A stretch of 41,392 nucleotides of DNA from an uncultured Lachnospiraceae bacterium. Lineage in GTDB: Bacteria; Bacillota; Clostridia; Lachnospirales; Lachnospiraceae. The position numbers were made by a program, and so were the translations under genes. The notes under the pieces were generated by a model. That model was not told the origin of the DNA. It saw only the letters and a list, made by a program, of their open reading frames with translations, and searched no databases. The stretch lies in contig CAJUFU010000009.1 in the NCBI GenBank assembly GCA_910585555.1, forward strand, positions 26,990 through 68,381, written 5' to 3'. Of the stretch, positions 7,913 to 15,755 are shown piece after piece (the stretch's first letter is position 1; each line of letters starts with the position of its first letter).

Positions 7913-9223
7913 TTATGGCTGATTCTTCCCTTTTCCCATCCCGGCTTTTGGAGGATTATACTGCAGCTTTACGACTACCTCCACATTCGCCGTGAAAGGG
8001 AACATATCCACCGGGGTAATCTCTTCCACCACATACTTTCCCCGGCCTGCCTTTTCCCGCAGACTTCTATCCTGCCGTCTCTGCTCTTTTACCCCAGCAG
8101 CCCCTTTATTGGACCTTTTATCCTCCGAATGTCTGCCCGTCAGATACTGCAAATCTCTGGCCAACGTCTCCGGATTACAGGAAATATAGATCAGTCTGGC
8201 AGGATGCAATTGCAGCACCGAATCCATAAATTCCTCCGTACTGCCGTTTCTGGGCGGATCCATAAAGACCACGTCCACTTTCTCATCCGCCTCTGCAAGC
8301 TGTCTCATAAATCTTCCTGCATCATTCTGATAGAAGTCCACATTCTTAATCTGATTGCGTCTCGCATTTGTCACAGCATCCCGCACCGCATCTGCGTTAA
8401 GTTCCACGCCAATGACCTTTCCTGCCTTTTGGGCTGCCGTCAAAGCGATCGTACCGATGCCGCAATACGCATCCACTACCGTCTCCTGACCGGTCAGCCG
8501 GGCGTATTCTACCGCCTTACGATAAAGTACTTCCGTCTGTACTGCATTGACCTGGTAGAAGGATTTGGGCGATATCCTGAAGGTTTTTTCACAAAGGATA
8601 TCTTCTATATAACCTTTCCCGTAGATCACCTGTTCCTTGTCACCCAGTACCATGCTTGTACGCTTATGATTCACATTCAGTACAATCGTGGTAATCTCCG
8701 GATGAAGTTTACATAACTCAGAAACAAAGCTTTTCTTAGATGGCAGGATAGGAGACGCCAGCACTAAAACCACCATAATCTGCCCCGTAGCATGTCCAAC
8801 ACGAACAAGCACGTGCCGCAAAAGACCGAATCCTGTATCCTCGTCATAAGCTTTTATCTTAAAAGATTTTGCCAGTTCACGGATTGTTAAAATAATCTCA
8901 TCCGCCTTTTTATCCTCTATCAGGCAATTTTCCACCGGCACAACATTATGGGACCGCTCCTGATATATCCCTGACACGATGCCCCTGCCCTTCTGAAAGT
9001 CAAAAACCGCATGTACCTTATTGCGGTAGTGTGCAGGCTGCTCCATTCCAATCATAGGCTTTACTTTGCCAAATCCCTTAAGAAGCGTCTCCACCTGCTT
9101 TTGTTTTCTGCCAAGCTGCTCTTCGTAAGGTATATCAATATACTGGCATCCGCCGCATTTCTTAGATACTTCACATAAACTACTCTTTCGCTTTTCCTTT
9201 TTATGTTCCATCCCGCTTTTCAT
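7913..9223 (-). CDS. rlmD: 23S rRNA (uracil-C5)-methyltransferase, RlmD/RumA family
   Basis: This SAM-dependent RNA m5U methyltransferase probably modifies 23S rRNA; the exact uracil cannot be read from the sequence. The N-terminal cysteines for a [4Fe-4S] cluster are present (CEVSKKCGGC, plus C in VENCLIED). The SAM site is DAYCGIGTIAL, and the catalytic region VVFMDPPRNG followed by IYISCNPETLARDL holds the nucleophilic cysteine. Unusually, about 40 mostly charged residues (GRHSEDKRSNKGAAG to REKAGRGK) separate the catalytic strand from the C-terminal VDMFPFTANVE motif, where family members have a short link. I chose 9223 because GGGAG precedes it; an ATG six codons upstream has no such site. 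Confidence 0.88.
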   Translation of the reverse strand: MKSGMEHKKEKRKSSLCEVSKKCGGCQYIDIPYEEQLGRKQKQVETLLKGFGKVKPMIGMEQPAHYRNKVHAVFDFQKGRGIVSGIYQERSHNVVPVENCLIEDKKADEIILTIRELAKSFKIKAYDEDTGFGLLRHVLVRVGHATGQIMVVLVLASPILPSKKSFVSELCKLHPEITTIVLNVNHKRTSMVLGDKEQVIYGKGYIEDILCEKTFRISPKSFYQVNAVQTEVLYRKAVEYARLTGQETVVDAYCGIGTIALTAAQKAGKVIGVELNADAVRDAVTNARRNQIKNVDFYQNDAGRFMRQLAEADEKVDVVFMDPPRNGSTEEFMDSVLQLHPARLIYISCNPETLARDLQYLTGRHSEDKRSNKGAAGVKEQRRQDRSLREKAGRGKYVVEEITPVDMFPFTANVEVVVKLQYNPPKAGMGKGKNQP

Positions 9224-9286
9224 TTCACTCCCTGCTCTCATACATCACAACAGATGCCCGGCCAAACAAGACATCCTTATGCCAAC

Positions 9287-9312
9287 AAAAAACTCTGGAA
9301 AGTTCCCAGAGT
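9287..9312 (-). terminator. Rho-independent terminator after the small protein at 9383-9658
   Basis: On the minus strand, ACTCTGG (9312-9306) pairs with CCAGAGT (9298-9292) across a 7-base loop, then T5 follows (9291-9287). It ends transcription coming from 9383-9658, just before the methyltransferase gene. Confidence 0.85.
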
Positions 9313-9382
9313 CATTGTAACATATCTAATCTGTTTTAGACAATTATCCTTCTATCATCCAAACAAAAAAATATAACCATAT

Positions 9383-9658
9383 TTACGCAGAAGCAATCTG
9401 CACAGAATCAATGCCCTCCACAAGATCTCTGGCAAGCATACTGTCCGCCTCATTAATATGTATGGTAAATACATTCTTACACGCATCACTGCTTCCAAAA
9501 AAACGATCCCACAACCGCTGTTCCTGCCACTCTATAAAAAAAGAAATACGATTGGACACAAAAAGTTTTTCCAATTTATCTTTGCTCTCTACATTATAAA
9601 CTTTGCAAAAAGAAATTTCGTGATTAAAAAATAATGCATTCAAATTCAGTGCTGCCAT
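9383..9658 (-). CDS. Small protein, possibly DUF2007-like
   Basis: This 91-residue soluble protein has no name I recognise with confidence. The start is at 9658 because GGAGG lies 7 bases upstream; an earlier in-frame start would overlap that site. The pattern is CKVYNVESKDKLEKLFVSNR, then ISFFIEWQE, then FTIHINEADSMLARDLVEG. This resembles the beta-alpha-beta layout of DUF2007 ('putative signal transducing') proteins, in which the last helix begins after a strand ending in a short acidic turn. That is a pattern-level guess. It is monocistronic, with its own promoter and terminator. Confidence 0.75.
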   Translation of the reverse strand: MAALNLNALFFNHEISFCKVYNVESKDKLEKLFVSNRISFFIEWQEQRLWDRFFGSSDACKNVFTIHINEADSMLARDLVEGIDSVQIASA

Positions 9659-9723
9659 ATCGCCACCTCCAAACAACTAGCTCCTCTCTTTTGTAATTAG
9701 CTTTATGTCAACTTATTTTTTAC

Positions 9724-9753
9724 ATTATATACCGAATAATGCGATGATTGCAA
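9724..9753 (-). promoter_or_regulatory. Promoter of the small protein gene at 9383-9658
   Basis: On the minus strand TTGCAA (9753-9748) and TATAAT (9729-9724) are 18 bases apart, about 65 bases before the start codon. Confidence 0.6.
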
Positions 9754-9873
9754 CTTTTTTCTACATTTTCCACATTATGAACAAATATTTATGTAAATCT
9801 TGTGAAAAATTACAAACGTCTCATACATTTCCATAACGGGTGTGCAGGAAAACAAATCTATCCCTGATACCAA

Positions 9874-9901
9874 TCTGTTATCTTCCCTCTGTTATCTTCC
9901 C
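9874..9901. repeat. 14-base tandem duplication at a gene end
   Basis: The unit TCTGTTATCTTCCC is present twice in a row, with a third degenerate copy after it. The stop codon of the protein at 9892-10206 lies in the second unit, so the duplication only lengthens the trailer. This is probably a replication-slippage product. Confidence 0.7.
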
Positions 9902-10206
9902 TCTGCTATCTTTGTCCATGCCCTTTTTTGATTTTCTAACCAATATGCTTTCCTGCTCTCATACTGTTCATTGAGCCAGTCTGCCGCCTGTTCTACACCT
10001 TCCTTCGTCAGCGGCACCTCCACAGATGTCTTTTTCTCTTCCGGTGTACGTCCAAATCCCAGAGGTTCCGGCCAGACCGTGACTCGAATCACATCCTCTT
10101 CTCCACTCTTTTCCTTTTTTAGCAGATACCGCATCCCCTCCATGCTGCCGGAATACTCTTCTTTCTTAATATAGTTGAGTGGATGAAAATTCTCTTTGTC
10201 TATCAT
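9892..10206 (-). CDS. Hypothetical protein, Lachnospiraceae type
   Basis: This 104-residue soluble protein is not one I recognise. It opens with MIDKENFHPLNYIKKEEYSG, has a strand-like segment DVIRVTVWPEPLGFGRTPEE, and ends in a helix rich in aromatic and charged residues (QAADWLNEQYESRKAYWLEN). Codon use and frame are coding-like. I put the start at the ATG at 10206, with GAGG 9 bases upstream; the TTG two codons earlier is too close to that site. There is no signal peptide or membrane segment. It stands alone between the small protein and the tRNA gene. Confidence 0.75.
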   Translation of the reverse strand: MIDKENFHPLNYIKKEEYSGSMEGMRYLLKKEKSGEEDVIRVTVWPEPLGFGRTPEEKKTSVEVPLTKEGVEQAADWLNEQYESRKAYWLENQKRAWTKIAEGR

Positions 10207-10294
10207 GCGCAAATTCCTCTGCCTGTTTGAAAGCTATCCCCGAACCACCACATCAGCCAGCCGCCGCACATCTGTCGATACAGTCCCGGCTGAA

Positions 10295-10335
10295 ATGAAA
10301 AGCTCCGCAGCCAATCGTTTACACTGTCTGCGGAG
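10295..10335 (-). terminator. Terminator downstream of tRNA-Pro
   Basis: On the minus strand, CTCCGCAG (10335-10328) pairs with CTGCGGAG (10310-10303) over a 17-base loop. CTTTTC follows. It starts 9 bases after the tRNA 3' end. Confidence 0.6.
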
Positions 10336-10344
10336 TATCTATGA

Positions 10345-10417
10345 TCGGAATGACAAGACTTGAACTTGCGACCTCTACTTCCCTAAAGTAGCGCTCTACC
10401 ACCTGAGCCACATCCCG
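10345..10417 (-). tRNA. tRNA-Pro, anticodon AGG
   Basis: A full 73-nt cloverleaf can be folded by hand. The acceptor CGGGATG/CATTCCG pairs over 7 bp and contains one G-U. The D stem is GCTC/GAGC, the anticodon stem CTACT/AGTAG carries the loop TTAGGGA, and the T stem GCAAG/CTTGT has loop TTCAAGT. The anticodon AGG (10384-10382) reads CCU proline. The first pair C1-G72, discriminator A73 and G35-G36-G37 are the proline identity pattern. CCA is not encoded (the bases after A73 are TCA), so it must be added after transcription. Confidence 0.93.
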
Positions 10418-10509
10418 AAACGCAATTGTTATTATAACCAATTCCGTGAGAAAAAGCAAGCCCTATTCTAAAATTTTTCCTTTTTCTTTGCTTTTTTCCT
10501 TTTCATGCT

Positions 10510-11799
10510 CTATAGGCTCTCATCAATAAATTTCTCGAATACTTCCTGTGGAATCGGCCGTGAGAAATAGAAGCCCTGCTGCACCTGGCATCCCACTTCC
10601 TTGAGATAATTGCTCTGTTCCACCGTCTCCACGCCCTCACAAAGAGACGTGATCTGCAGCTTCTTGGCCATATCTACCACACAGGAAATAATGACCTTAT
10701 CGCTCTCCTGCAGATTTCCTTCACTTAAAAACACTTTATCCAGTTTGATGATATCGATTGGCAATTTACTGAGCAGGTTTAAAGAGGAATAGCCAGAACC
10801 GAAGTCATCCAAGGATACTTTAGTTCCGATCTTATGTAAACCTCTAATCAATTCCAGTACCCTTTCCGTATTATCCAGATATATACTCTCCGTCAACTCA
10901 AATTCCACCATCGAATGCGGTATCTGATATTCCTCAAACAACTTCTCTACATACTCCAAAATATGCATCTGATTCAAGTGTATCCGGGACACGTTCAAAG
11001 AAATGGGCACTACCCTTTTTCCATTCTTGATACGTTCTGCCAGGAATCGGAATACTTCCCGGTAGACATAATAATCCACCTCAACAATCTGTCCGCTGCG
11101 CTCAATAAAGGGAATGAACTCATCCGGATAGATTAAACTGCCATCAGGTTTCTGCCAGCGCAGCAAAGCCTCCGCTCCCATCAGACTCATTGTATCCGTC
11201 TCAATCTTGGGCTGGAAGAAGATCTTAAACTCCCTGTCTGCCAGAGCCTTGGGAATACAGGAAGTAATCTCCACTTCCCGTTTAATTCCCTCCATCATAC
11301 TCTGATCAAAGAGCACACAGCAGCTATCCTCCATCTCCTTGGCCACTTTTCTGGCCAGATTGGCATTAGACACCGCGGTCTCCGCATCAAGGCTTCTGCT
11401 CTTCTTATTCACAAAGCTGATGCCTGTACAAAACTGCAGACGGCTGTTAAGATACTTTTCCCGAAATTTGGTTTCCCAATCATGATTCAGCCGCTTGATG
11501 ATATCACAAAATTCATTGTGGGTGTAACTGTCTGCGCAAATACGATTGGCAGTCACAAAATTATCTGAATAGACTCTCGACGCACCTATCAGCACATCAT
11601 TATTCTTTGTAAACTCCGCTACAAACTCCTTGAGCAGAGAATCGCCCACTTTATAACCGTAGGTATCGTTGATATATTTAAAATGCTTGATATCCGTATA
11701 GATGATTACGATTTCATCATCGCCAATCTGATCTAGTTCCTTTTGCAGTTTTTCCAGAAAGACCTCATAACGGTCTAACCCTGTCAATGCATCCTTCAT
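10510..11799 (-). CDS. c-di-GMP phosphodiesterase (degenerate GGDEF + intact EAL)
   Basis: This 429-residue cytoplasmic protein has no membrane segment. The GGDEF domain (about 1-165) keeps the fold (IIYTDIKHFKYINDTYGYKV), but the signature reads YSDNF (77-81), so cyclase activity is not expected; it may bind GTP as a regulator. The EAL domain (about 180-429) keeps the catalytic set: EAL at 210-212 followed by LRW, an Asn in SLNVSRIHL, Glu in FELTES, DDFGSGYSSL, KLDKVF, CEGVET and QGFYFSRP. It should hydrolyse c-di-GMP. It starts directly with the GGDEF domain, with no sensor of its own. It is monocistronic with a promoter at 11880-11908. Confidence 0.93.
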   Translation of the reverse strand: MKDALTGLDRYEVFLEKLQKELDQIGDDEIVIIYTDIKHFKYINDTYGYKVGDSLLKEFVAEFTKNNDVLIGASRVYSDNFVTANRICADSYTHNEFCDIIKRLNHDWETKFREKYLNSRLQFCTGISFVNKKSRSLDAETAVSNANLARKVAKEMEDSCCVLFDQSMMEGIKREVEITSCIPKALADREFKIFFQPKIETDTMSLMGAEALLRWQKPDGSLIYPDEFIPFIERSGQIVEVDYYVYREVFRFLAERIKNGKRVVPISLNVSRIHLNQMHILEYVEKLFEEYQIPHSMVEFELTESIYLDNTERVLELIRGLHKIGTKVSLDDFGSGYSSLNLLSKLPIDIIKLDKVFLSEGNLQESDKVIISCVVDMAKKLQITSLCEGVETVEQSNYLKEVGCQVQQGFYFSRPIPQEVFEKFIDESL

Positions 11800-11879
11800 G
11801 ATCGTTTATCACCCTGACTCAATGAATTTCTTTGGCCGTATCTCACCCTGGCAAGATACTTCTTTTCTTTACCATTACT

Positions 11880-11908
11880 ACTCTACGATGTAATAGAAAA
11901 GATGTCAA
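11880..11908 (-). promoter_or_regulatory. Promoter of the EAL phosphodiesterase gene
   Basis: On the minus strand TTGACA (11908-11903) and TAGAGT (11885-11880) have a 17-base spacer, about 80 bases upstream of the start codon. Confidence 0.65.
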
Positions 11909-11941
11909 CAGGTGTCGAAAAATTTTATTTTTTCTGAATTT

Positions 11942-13399
11942 TCAGGTCCTGTTCGTCAGGACTGCCAGCAGGTATTCCCATACACGCCCCACAGAGGCAA
12001 TGTCCATCTGTTCCTGTGCCGTGTGTACATCGTAAAGATTCGGCCCAATGCAGACACAGTCAAGCCCCTCTATCTTGCCGGATAAAATGCCACACTCCAA
12101 TCCCGCATGGATTGCCTCCAAAACGGGACTTTGTCCATATATGTCCTCATAAATCCGTACCATCTTCGCCCGAAGCGGAGACTCCTTCCGGTAAGCCCAC
12201 CCCGGATAACATCCCCGGACAGATACCTTTGCTCCAGCCTCCTGCGCTGTTTTTGTCATCTGTTCACAGAGCGCCTCCTTTCTGCTGTCAACGGAACTTC
12301 TGACAGCATACTGTAACCGCAGTCCCTCTTTTGACAGTGCCAAAACACCCAGATTCAATGATGTCTCCACCAATCCTTCAACATCCCTGCTCATGGCTGT
12401 CACGCCGTTTGGAAGTGCTCCCAGACACTCCAAGGCCCGCTGTACACTTTCTTTCGTAAAGAATCTATCCTTCCCGGGAAGCATGAGGCATCCTGCGTCC
12501 ATATCAGAATCCGTGTTTTGTAAGGACCGCTTTATTCTGTCCCTCTCCCCTGTAACCACTGCTTCCAGCTGGGTAATCTCTGCCTCTTTCACGGCCAATA
12601 CCGCTGCCGCCTCTTTGGCAATGGCATTGTCTGCCACACCGCCCTGCATATCCACCAGTCGAAGCGTAATCTTTTCTCCGGCCGCCCGCAGAATCTCTCC
12701 CAGAAGGCAGTTTGCATTTCCTCTGCCCTTATTGATTTCCATACCGGAATGTCCGCCCAGAAGTCCTGTCACTTTCACTTCCACCAGCTTCATATCCTCT
12801 GTCCAGGAAGCTTCCCCTTCCTGCTCCAGCGGTATCACCACATCAACCCGAGCACCGCCGGCACAGCTGGTGATAAAGATGCCTTCCTCCTCCTGGTCCA
12901 GATTGATCATACGCCGTCCCCGCAACATGGACAGATCAATACCGGTAGCACCTTCCATACCGGTCTCCTCATCCACTGTCAGAACCACTTCCAAACGAGG
13001 CAGGACAATCCCCGCATCCAAAAGCGCAAGACAGTAAGCAACACCAATCCCGTCATCACCGCCAAGACTTGTCCCTTCCGCATAGATTCTGCCATCCGCC
13101 GCCTTAAGCTTAAGCCCCTCTCTTGTCATATCGATCGCAGCTCCCGGCTCTTTGACAGCCACCATATCCATATGCGCCTGCAGAATATAAGGTTCTTCTT
13201 CCTCCCATCCTGCAGATGCCTCTTTTATGATAATGATATTTTTGAGCTCATCCTGGATACAGAACAGATTCCGCTTATCGGCAAACTGTTTCAGATAATC
13301 ACTGATTGCCCCTACATTTCCTGACCCATGCGGTATCCGGCAGATTTCTTCAAAAAAGGAAAACACACTCTGTGGCTCTAAGCCTGATAATACACCCAT
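11942..13399 (-). CDS. pepD: Aminoacyl-histidine dipeptidase (PepD, M20 family)
   Basis: This 485-residue cytosolic metallopeptidase cleaves Xaa-His and related dipeptides. Metal-site motifs are in order: LQAHMDMVAVK (His, Asp), GGDDGIGVAY (Asp), DEETGMEGA (catalytic Glu and ligand) and HAGLECGILSGK near the end. The lid/dimerisation domain sits in the middle, beginning after VTGLLGGHSGMEI. Length fits PepD. The start is the ATG at 13399 with GGAGG 7 bases upstream; the in-frame TTG six codons earlier overlaps the same site. It lies directly downstream of the rplT terminator region and runs the same way. Confidence 0.95.
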   Translation of the reverse strand: MGVLSGLEPQSVFSFFEEICRIPHGSGNVGAISDYLKQFADKRNLFCIQDELKNIIIIKEASAGWEEEEPYILQAHMDMVAVKEPGAAIDMTREGLKLKAADGRIYAEGTSLGGDDGIGVAYCLALLDAGIVLPRLEVVLTVDEETGMEGATGIDLSMLRGRRMINLDQEEEGIFITSCAGGARVDVVIPLEQEGEASWTEDMKLVEVKVTGLLGGHSGMEINKGRGNANCLLGEILRAAGEKITLRLVDMQGGVADNAIAKEAAAVLAVKEAEITQLEAVVTGERDRIKRSLQNTDSDMDAGCLMLPGKDRFFTKESVQRALECLGALPNGVTAMSRDVEGLVETSLNLGVLALSKEGLRLQYAVRSSVDSRKEALCEQMTKTAQEAGAKVSVRGCYPGWAYRKESPLRAKMVRIYEDIYGQSPVLEAIHAGLECGILSGKIEGLDCVCIGPNLYDVHTAQEQMDIASVGRVWEYLLAVLTNRT

Positions 13400-13524
13400 A
13401 TCATACCTCCAAATCAAATATTCTGAGGGCAGGTAAATCCCCTTCGACTGCAGTTCTATCTCTAGTTATCGCGGCAGTCGCAGAATGGAAATGCAAGCAT
13501 CTCCGCTCTGCTCATTGCCCGCGT

Positions 13525-13554
13525 AAAAAAGGACACGGTTTGTCACCATGTCCT
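13525..13554 (-). terminator. Terminator of the infC-rpmI-rplT operon
   Basis: On the minus strand, AGGACATGGT (13554-13545) pairs with ACCGTGTCCT (13539-13530), 10 bp with one G-U, loop of five. T6 follows (13530-13525). It begins 12 bases after the rplT stop. Confidence 0.92.
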
Positions 13555-13566
13555 GTATTTCTACGA

Positions 13567-13923
13567 CTATTTTAAGTTTGCCTTTGCAAGCTCAGCCAAG
13601 GATGCAAAACCCTGCGCATCGTTGACCGCCATCTCAGCAAGCATCTTTCTGTTCATATCTATACCAGCGCTCTTTAAGCCGTACATAAATCTGCTGTAGG
13701 ACAGACCGTTCATTCTGGCTGCCGCATTGATACGTGCAATCCACAGCTGTCTGAACTGACGCTTTCTCTCTTTTCTGCCAGCATAAGATGATGCCAGTGC
13801 TCTCATGACAGACTGTTTTGCCACTCTATACTGTTTGGATCTTGCGCCTCTGTAGCCTTTCGCAAGTTTTAATACCCTGTTATGTTTCTTTTTGGCGTTC
13901 ATACCGCCTTTTACTCTTGCCAT
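13567..13923 (-). CDS. rplT: 50S ribosomal protein L20
   Basis: This 118-residue, strongly basic protein binds 23S rRNA early in 50S assembly. The opening (MARVKGGMNAKKKHNRVLKL), ARSKQYRVAKQSVMRAL and RQLWIARINAAARMNGLSYS are canonical L20. It is the third gene of infC-rpmI-rplT, 60 bases after rpmI, and ends at a strong terminator. L20 is the autogenous repressor of this operon in Firmicutes and proteobacteria; the leader upstream of infC is the likely target here. Confidence 0.98.
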   Translation of the reverse strand: MARVKGGMNAKKKHNRVLKLAKGYRGARSKQYRVAKQSVMRALASSYAGRKERKRQFRQLWIARINAAARMNGLSYSRFMYGLKSAGIDMNRKMLAEMAVNDAQGFASLAELAKANLK

Positions 13924-13983
13924 GTCTTTTTCCTCCTAAATTAACAATGCTCTTACATCCTGCCTGTCCACATACCGGACATT

Positions 13984-14181
13984 TTAAACATAAGGTAAAA
14001 TCTTCTTCATATTCTTAACATTCGTCTTGTCTGTTATCGCAGGTTTTCTGAGATTTCTCTTGTTCTTGGTCGTTTTCTTGGTCAAGATATGGCGTTTATA
14101 CGCTTTATTTCTCTTTAATTTACCTGTTCCAGTCACTTTAAAACGTTTCGCAGCAGATCTGCTTGTTTTCATTTTCGGCAT
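13984..14181 (-). CDS. rpmI: 50S ribosomal protein L35
   Basis: This 65-residue basic protein of the large subunit opens with MPKMKTSRSAAKRFKVTGTG and contains KAYKRHILTKKTTKNKRNLR, as in L35. GGAGG precedes the ATG. It is the middle gene of infC-rpmI-rplT, which is the universal order of this operon. Confidence 0.98.
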   Translation of the reverse strand: MPKMKTSRSAAKRFKVTGTGKLKRNKAYKRHILTKKTTKNKRNLRKPAITDKTNVKNMKKILPYV

Positions 14182-14253
14182 TTCAAAATTCCTCCTGTAT
14201 TTTTAATATGTTGAGATATCGATTCCAGATATCATTTATCTTAACTGGGCCGC

Positions 14254-14760
14254 TTATCGCTTCTCAGCTAAAAACATAGTCATACTTCTGCCTTCCACCT
14301 TCGGCGGTTTATCCATCACGGCAATATCGGAAAGTGCCTGTGCAAAATCATCCAAGATATGTTTGCTGGTATTCATATGAGCCATCTCACGGCCGCGGAA
14401 ACGCAGTGTCACCTTAACCCGGTCTCCCTTACTGATAAATTTGCGGGCAGAGTTTACCTTTGTATTCAAATCATTGGTATCAATATTAGGAGACAAGCGG
14501 ATTTCCTTGACTTCCACAATCTTCTGCTTCTTCCTGGCTTCCTTCTCTCTTCTGGTCTGCTCATACTTGAACTTTCCATAGTCCACAATCTTGCAGACAG
14601 GCGGCTTCGCTGTGGGGGCAATTTTGACCAAATCCACCCCTGCCTCTTCTGCCAGCTTCATCGCTTCTCTTGTCGGCATGACGCCAAGCTGTTCCCCATC
14701 TACGCCGATCACACGTACTTCTCTGTCTCTGATCTGTTCGTTGATAAATAAGTCGCTAAT
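14254..14760 (-). CDS. infC: Translation initiation factor IF-3 (AUU start codon)
   Basis: This 168-residue factor prevents premature 70S assembly and checks the start codon. The N-domain begins SDLFINEQIRDREVRVIGVD, the linker is rich in Lys/Arg (REKEARKKQK), and the C-domain carries RFRGREMAHM. I place the start at ATT (14760-14758), because GGAGGG (14773-14768) sits 7 bases upstream. This gives a start like the B. subtilis protein, which also begins Met-Ser. The only upstream ATG (14775-14773) overlaps that site and has none of its own. An AUU start is the known device by which IF-3 limits its own synthesis. Confidence 0.95.
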   Translation of the reverse strand: MSDLFINEQIRDREVRVIGVDGEQLGVMPTREAMKLAEEAGVDLVKIAPTAKPPVCKIVDYGKFKYEQTRREKEARKKQKIVEVKEIRLSPNIDTNDLNTKVNSARKFISKGDRVKVTLRFRGREMAHMNTSKHILDDFAQALSDIAVMDKPPKVEGRSMTMFLAEKR

Positions 14761-14796
14761 CGTTTTACCCTCCATAAGAATATACAAAATTTAAAA

Positions 14797-14955
14797 GGTG
14801 GACAGCACAGCTATCCACCAATCATAAACGCTTTAAAACAACTCCCATACGCCTCAAAGACTGTGGAGTTTAAGCTATGAACGCTTGCGAACACAATTGT
14901 TGCAAGGTGAGAGTAAATACTCTGCTTGGTTGTTCTGTGCTTTCACACATGAGTT
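14797..14955 (-). promoter_or_regulatory. L20-type leader and attenuator of infC-rpmI-rplT
   Basis: The roughly 190-base untranslated leader is full of dyads. It ends in a hairpin with arms GGTGGATAGC (14819-14810) and GCTGTCCACC (14806-14797), loop of three, followed by TTTT. That is a transcription attenuator 37 bases before the infC AUU. The upstream part carries the GCAGAGTATTTACTCTC-type stem. Position and layout match the Firmicutes L20 leader, where L20 binding favours termination. Confidence 0.8.
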
Positions 14956-14984
14956 AGTCTAGCATAAGAAATTTGATATGTCAA
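14956..14984 (-). promoter_or_regulatory. Promoter of infC-rpmI-rplT
   Basis: On the minus strand TTGACA (14984-14979) and TAGACT (14961-14956) have a 17-base spacer. It lies immediately before the structured leader, as expected for this operon. Confidence 0.8.
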
Positions 14985-15020
14985 TAGGATTCGAATCCTT
15001 TTTACACCTTTTTTTCATGG

Positions 15021-15404
15021 CTAAACTGATATCCTGCTCAATTTCTGGCTGTGGTCTAAAACAACGCTTTGCAGAACCTTTATGTCTGCGCACATAGCAT
15101 CTATCTGCTCTGTCCGTTCTACATATCTTTTTGCAGTATCCACATAACATGCCTCTATCGTATTGAGGCGGGGAATTATATGATTCTCAAGCTGCACCAC
15201 TCTGACATATTTCATATCTGATTCTAACCTGTCTAGTCTGTCGTAAACAGGCTGCAGCTTCTGGTCCAGTTTTTCATCCAGCTTCTGATCAAGCTTTTGG
15301 TCTAGTTTCTCCTCCAGCTTTTCCTCCAATTTCTGTTCCAGTTTCTCCTCCAGTTTCTCGTCCAGCAATTCTGCGATTGCCGTGAGCATTTCTTTGTCTA
15401 CCAT
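15021..15404 (-). CDS. Coiled-coil/helical repeat protein of unknown function
   Basis: This 127-residue protein is not a named family I recognise. The start at 15404 follows AAAGGAGG (8 bases); an upstream in-frame ATG at 15518 has no site. After a short opening (MVDKEMLTAIAELLDEKL) come nine four-residue units of the form KL-E/D-E/Q. A normal heptad coiled coil follows (VYDRLDRLESDMKYVRVVQL) and a mixed C-terminus. The four-residue period places leucine on a slowly turning stripe, so this part is likely a charged single helix or helical bundle. The DNA repeats at 12 bases, making the copy number prone to slippage. It is cytosolic, with no signal sequence. Confidence 0.75.
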   Translation of the reverse strand: MVDKEMLTAIAELLDEKLEEKLEQKLEEKLEEKLDQKLDQKLDEKLDQKLQPVYDRLDRLESDMKYVRVVQLENHIIPRLNTIEACYVDTAKRYVERTEQIDAMCADIKVLQSVVLDHSQKLSRISV

Positions 15405-15629
15405 TCTTTCATCCTCCTTTGATGAGTCCAGGCGGAATACAACGCTTTCCGCCATTTTACTAATGTCATGAATCTCTGGCGAAAAGCCGGACACCGAATC
15501 AATCGATGCATCGCACATTTGAATTCAGAAATAATTGTGCGGAAAAGATTTCATGCCTTCACTCTACCACACATCATGGGGAAACGCAAGTAGAAATCAA
15601 GCAAAACGTTATTTCGTTTATCGAAACAA

Positions 15630-15659
15630 GCCGGTCCTCCCATTAGATGAGAGACCGGC
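15630..15659 (-). terminator. Possible terminator after the secreted protein gene
   Basis: Arms GCCGGTC and GACCGGC (15630-15636 and 15653-15659) make a GC-rich stem; only TTGTTT follows on the minus strand. A second perfect dyad, CTCAGGTT and AACCTGAG (15692-15699 and 15712-15719), lies between it and the stop codon. Together they probably end or process this transcript. The rest of 15405-15755 shows no gene. Confidence 0.5.
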
Positions 15660-15755
15660 CTGCAAGCCCACACTTGTCATCAAATCATTATCTCAGGTTC
15701 AGCATGCGAAAAACCTGAGTTGGAACTGCATACTTCTTTACAACCTTAATAAAAA

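Noticed and set aside
7787..8716. Plus-strand ORF of 309 codons opposite the rRNA methyltransferase
   Set aside because: It is antisense to a gene with clear catalytic motifs, and it starts in the feo operator region without a ribosome site.
9874..9915. CRISPR-like or regulatory repeat array
   Set aside because: Just two and a half copies of a 14-base unit with no spacers; best seen as slippage at a gene end.
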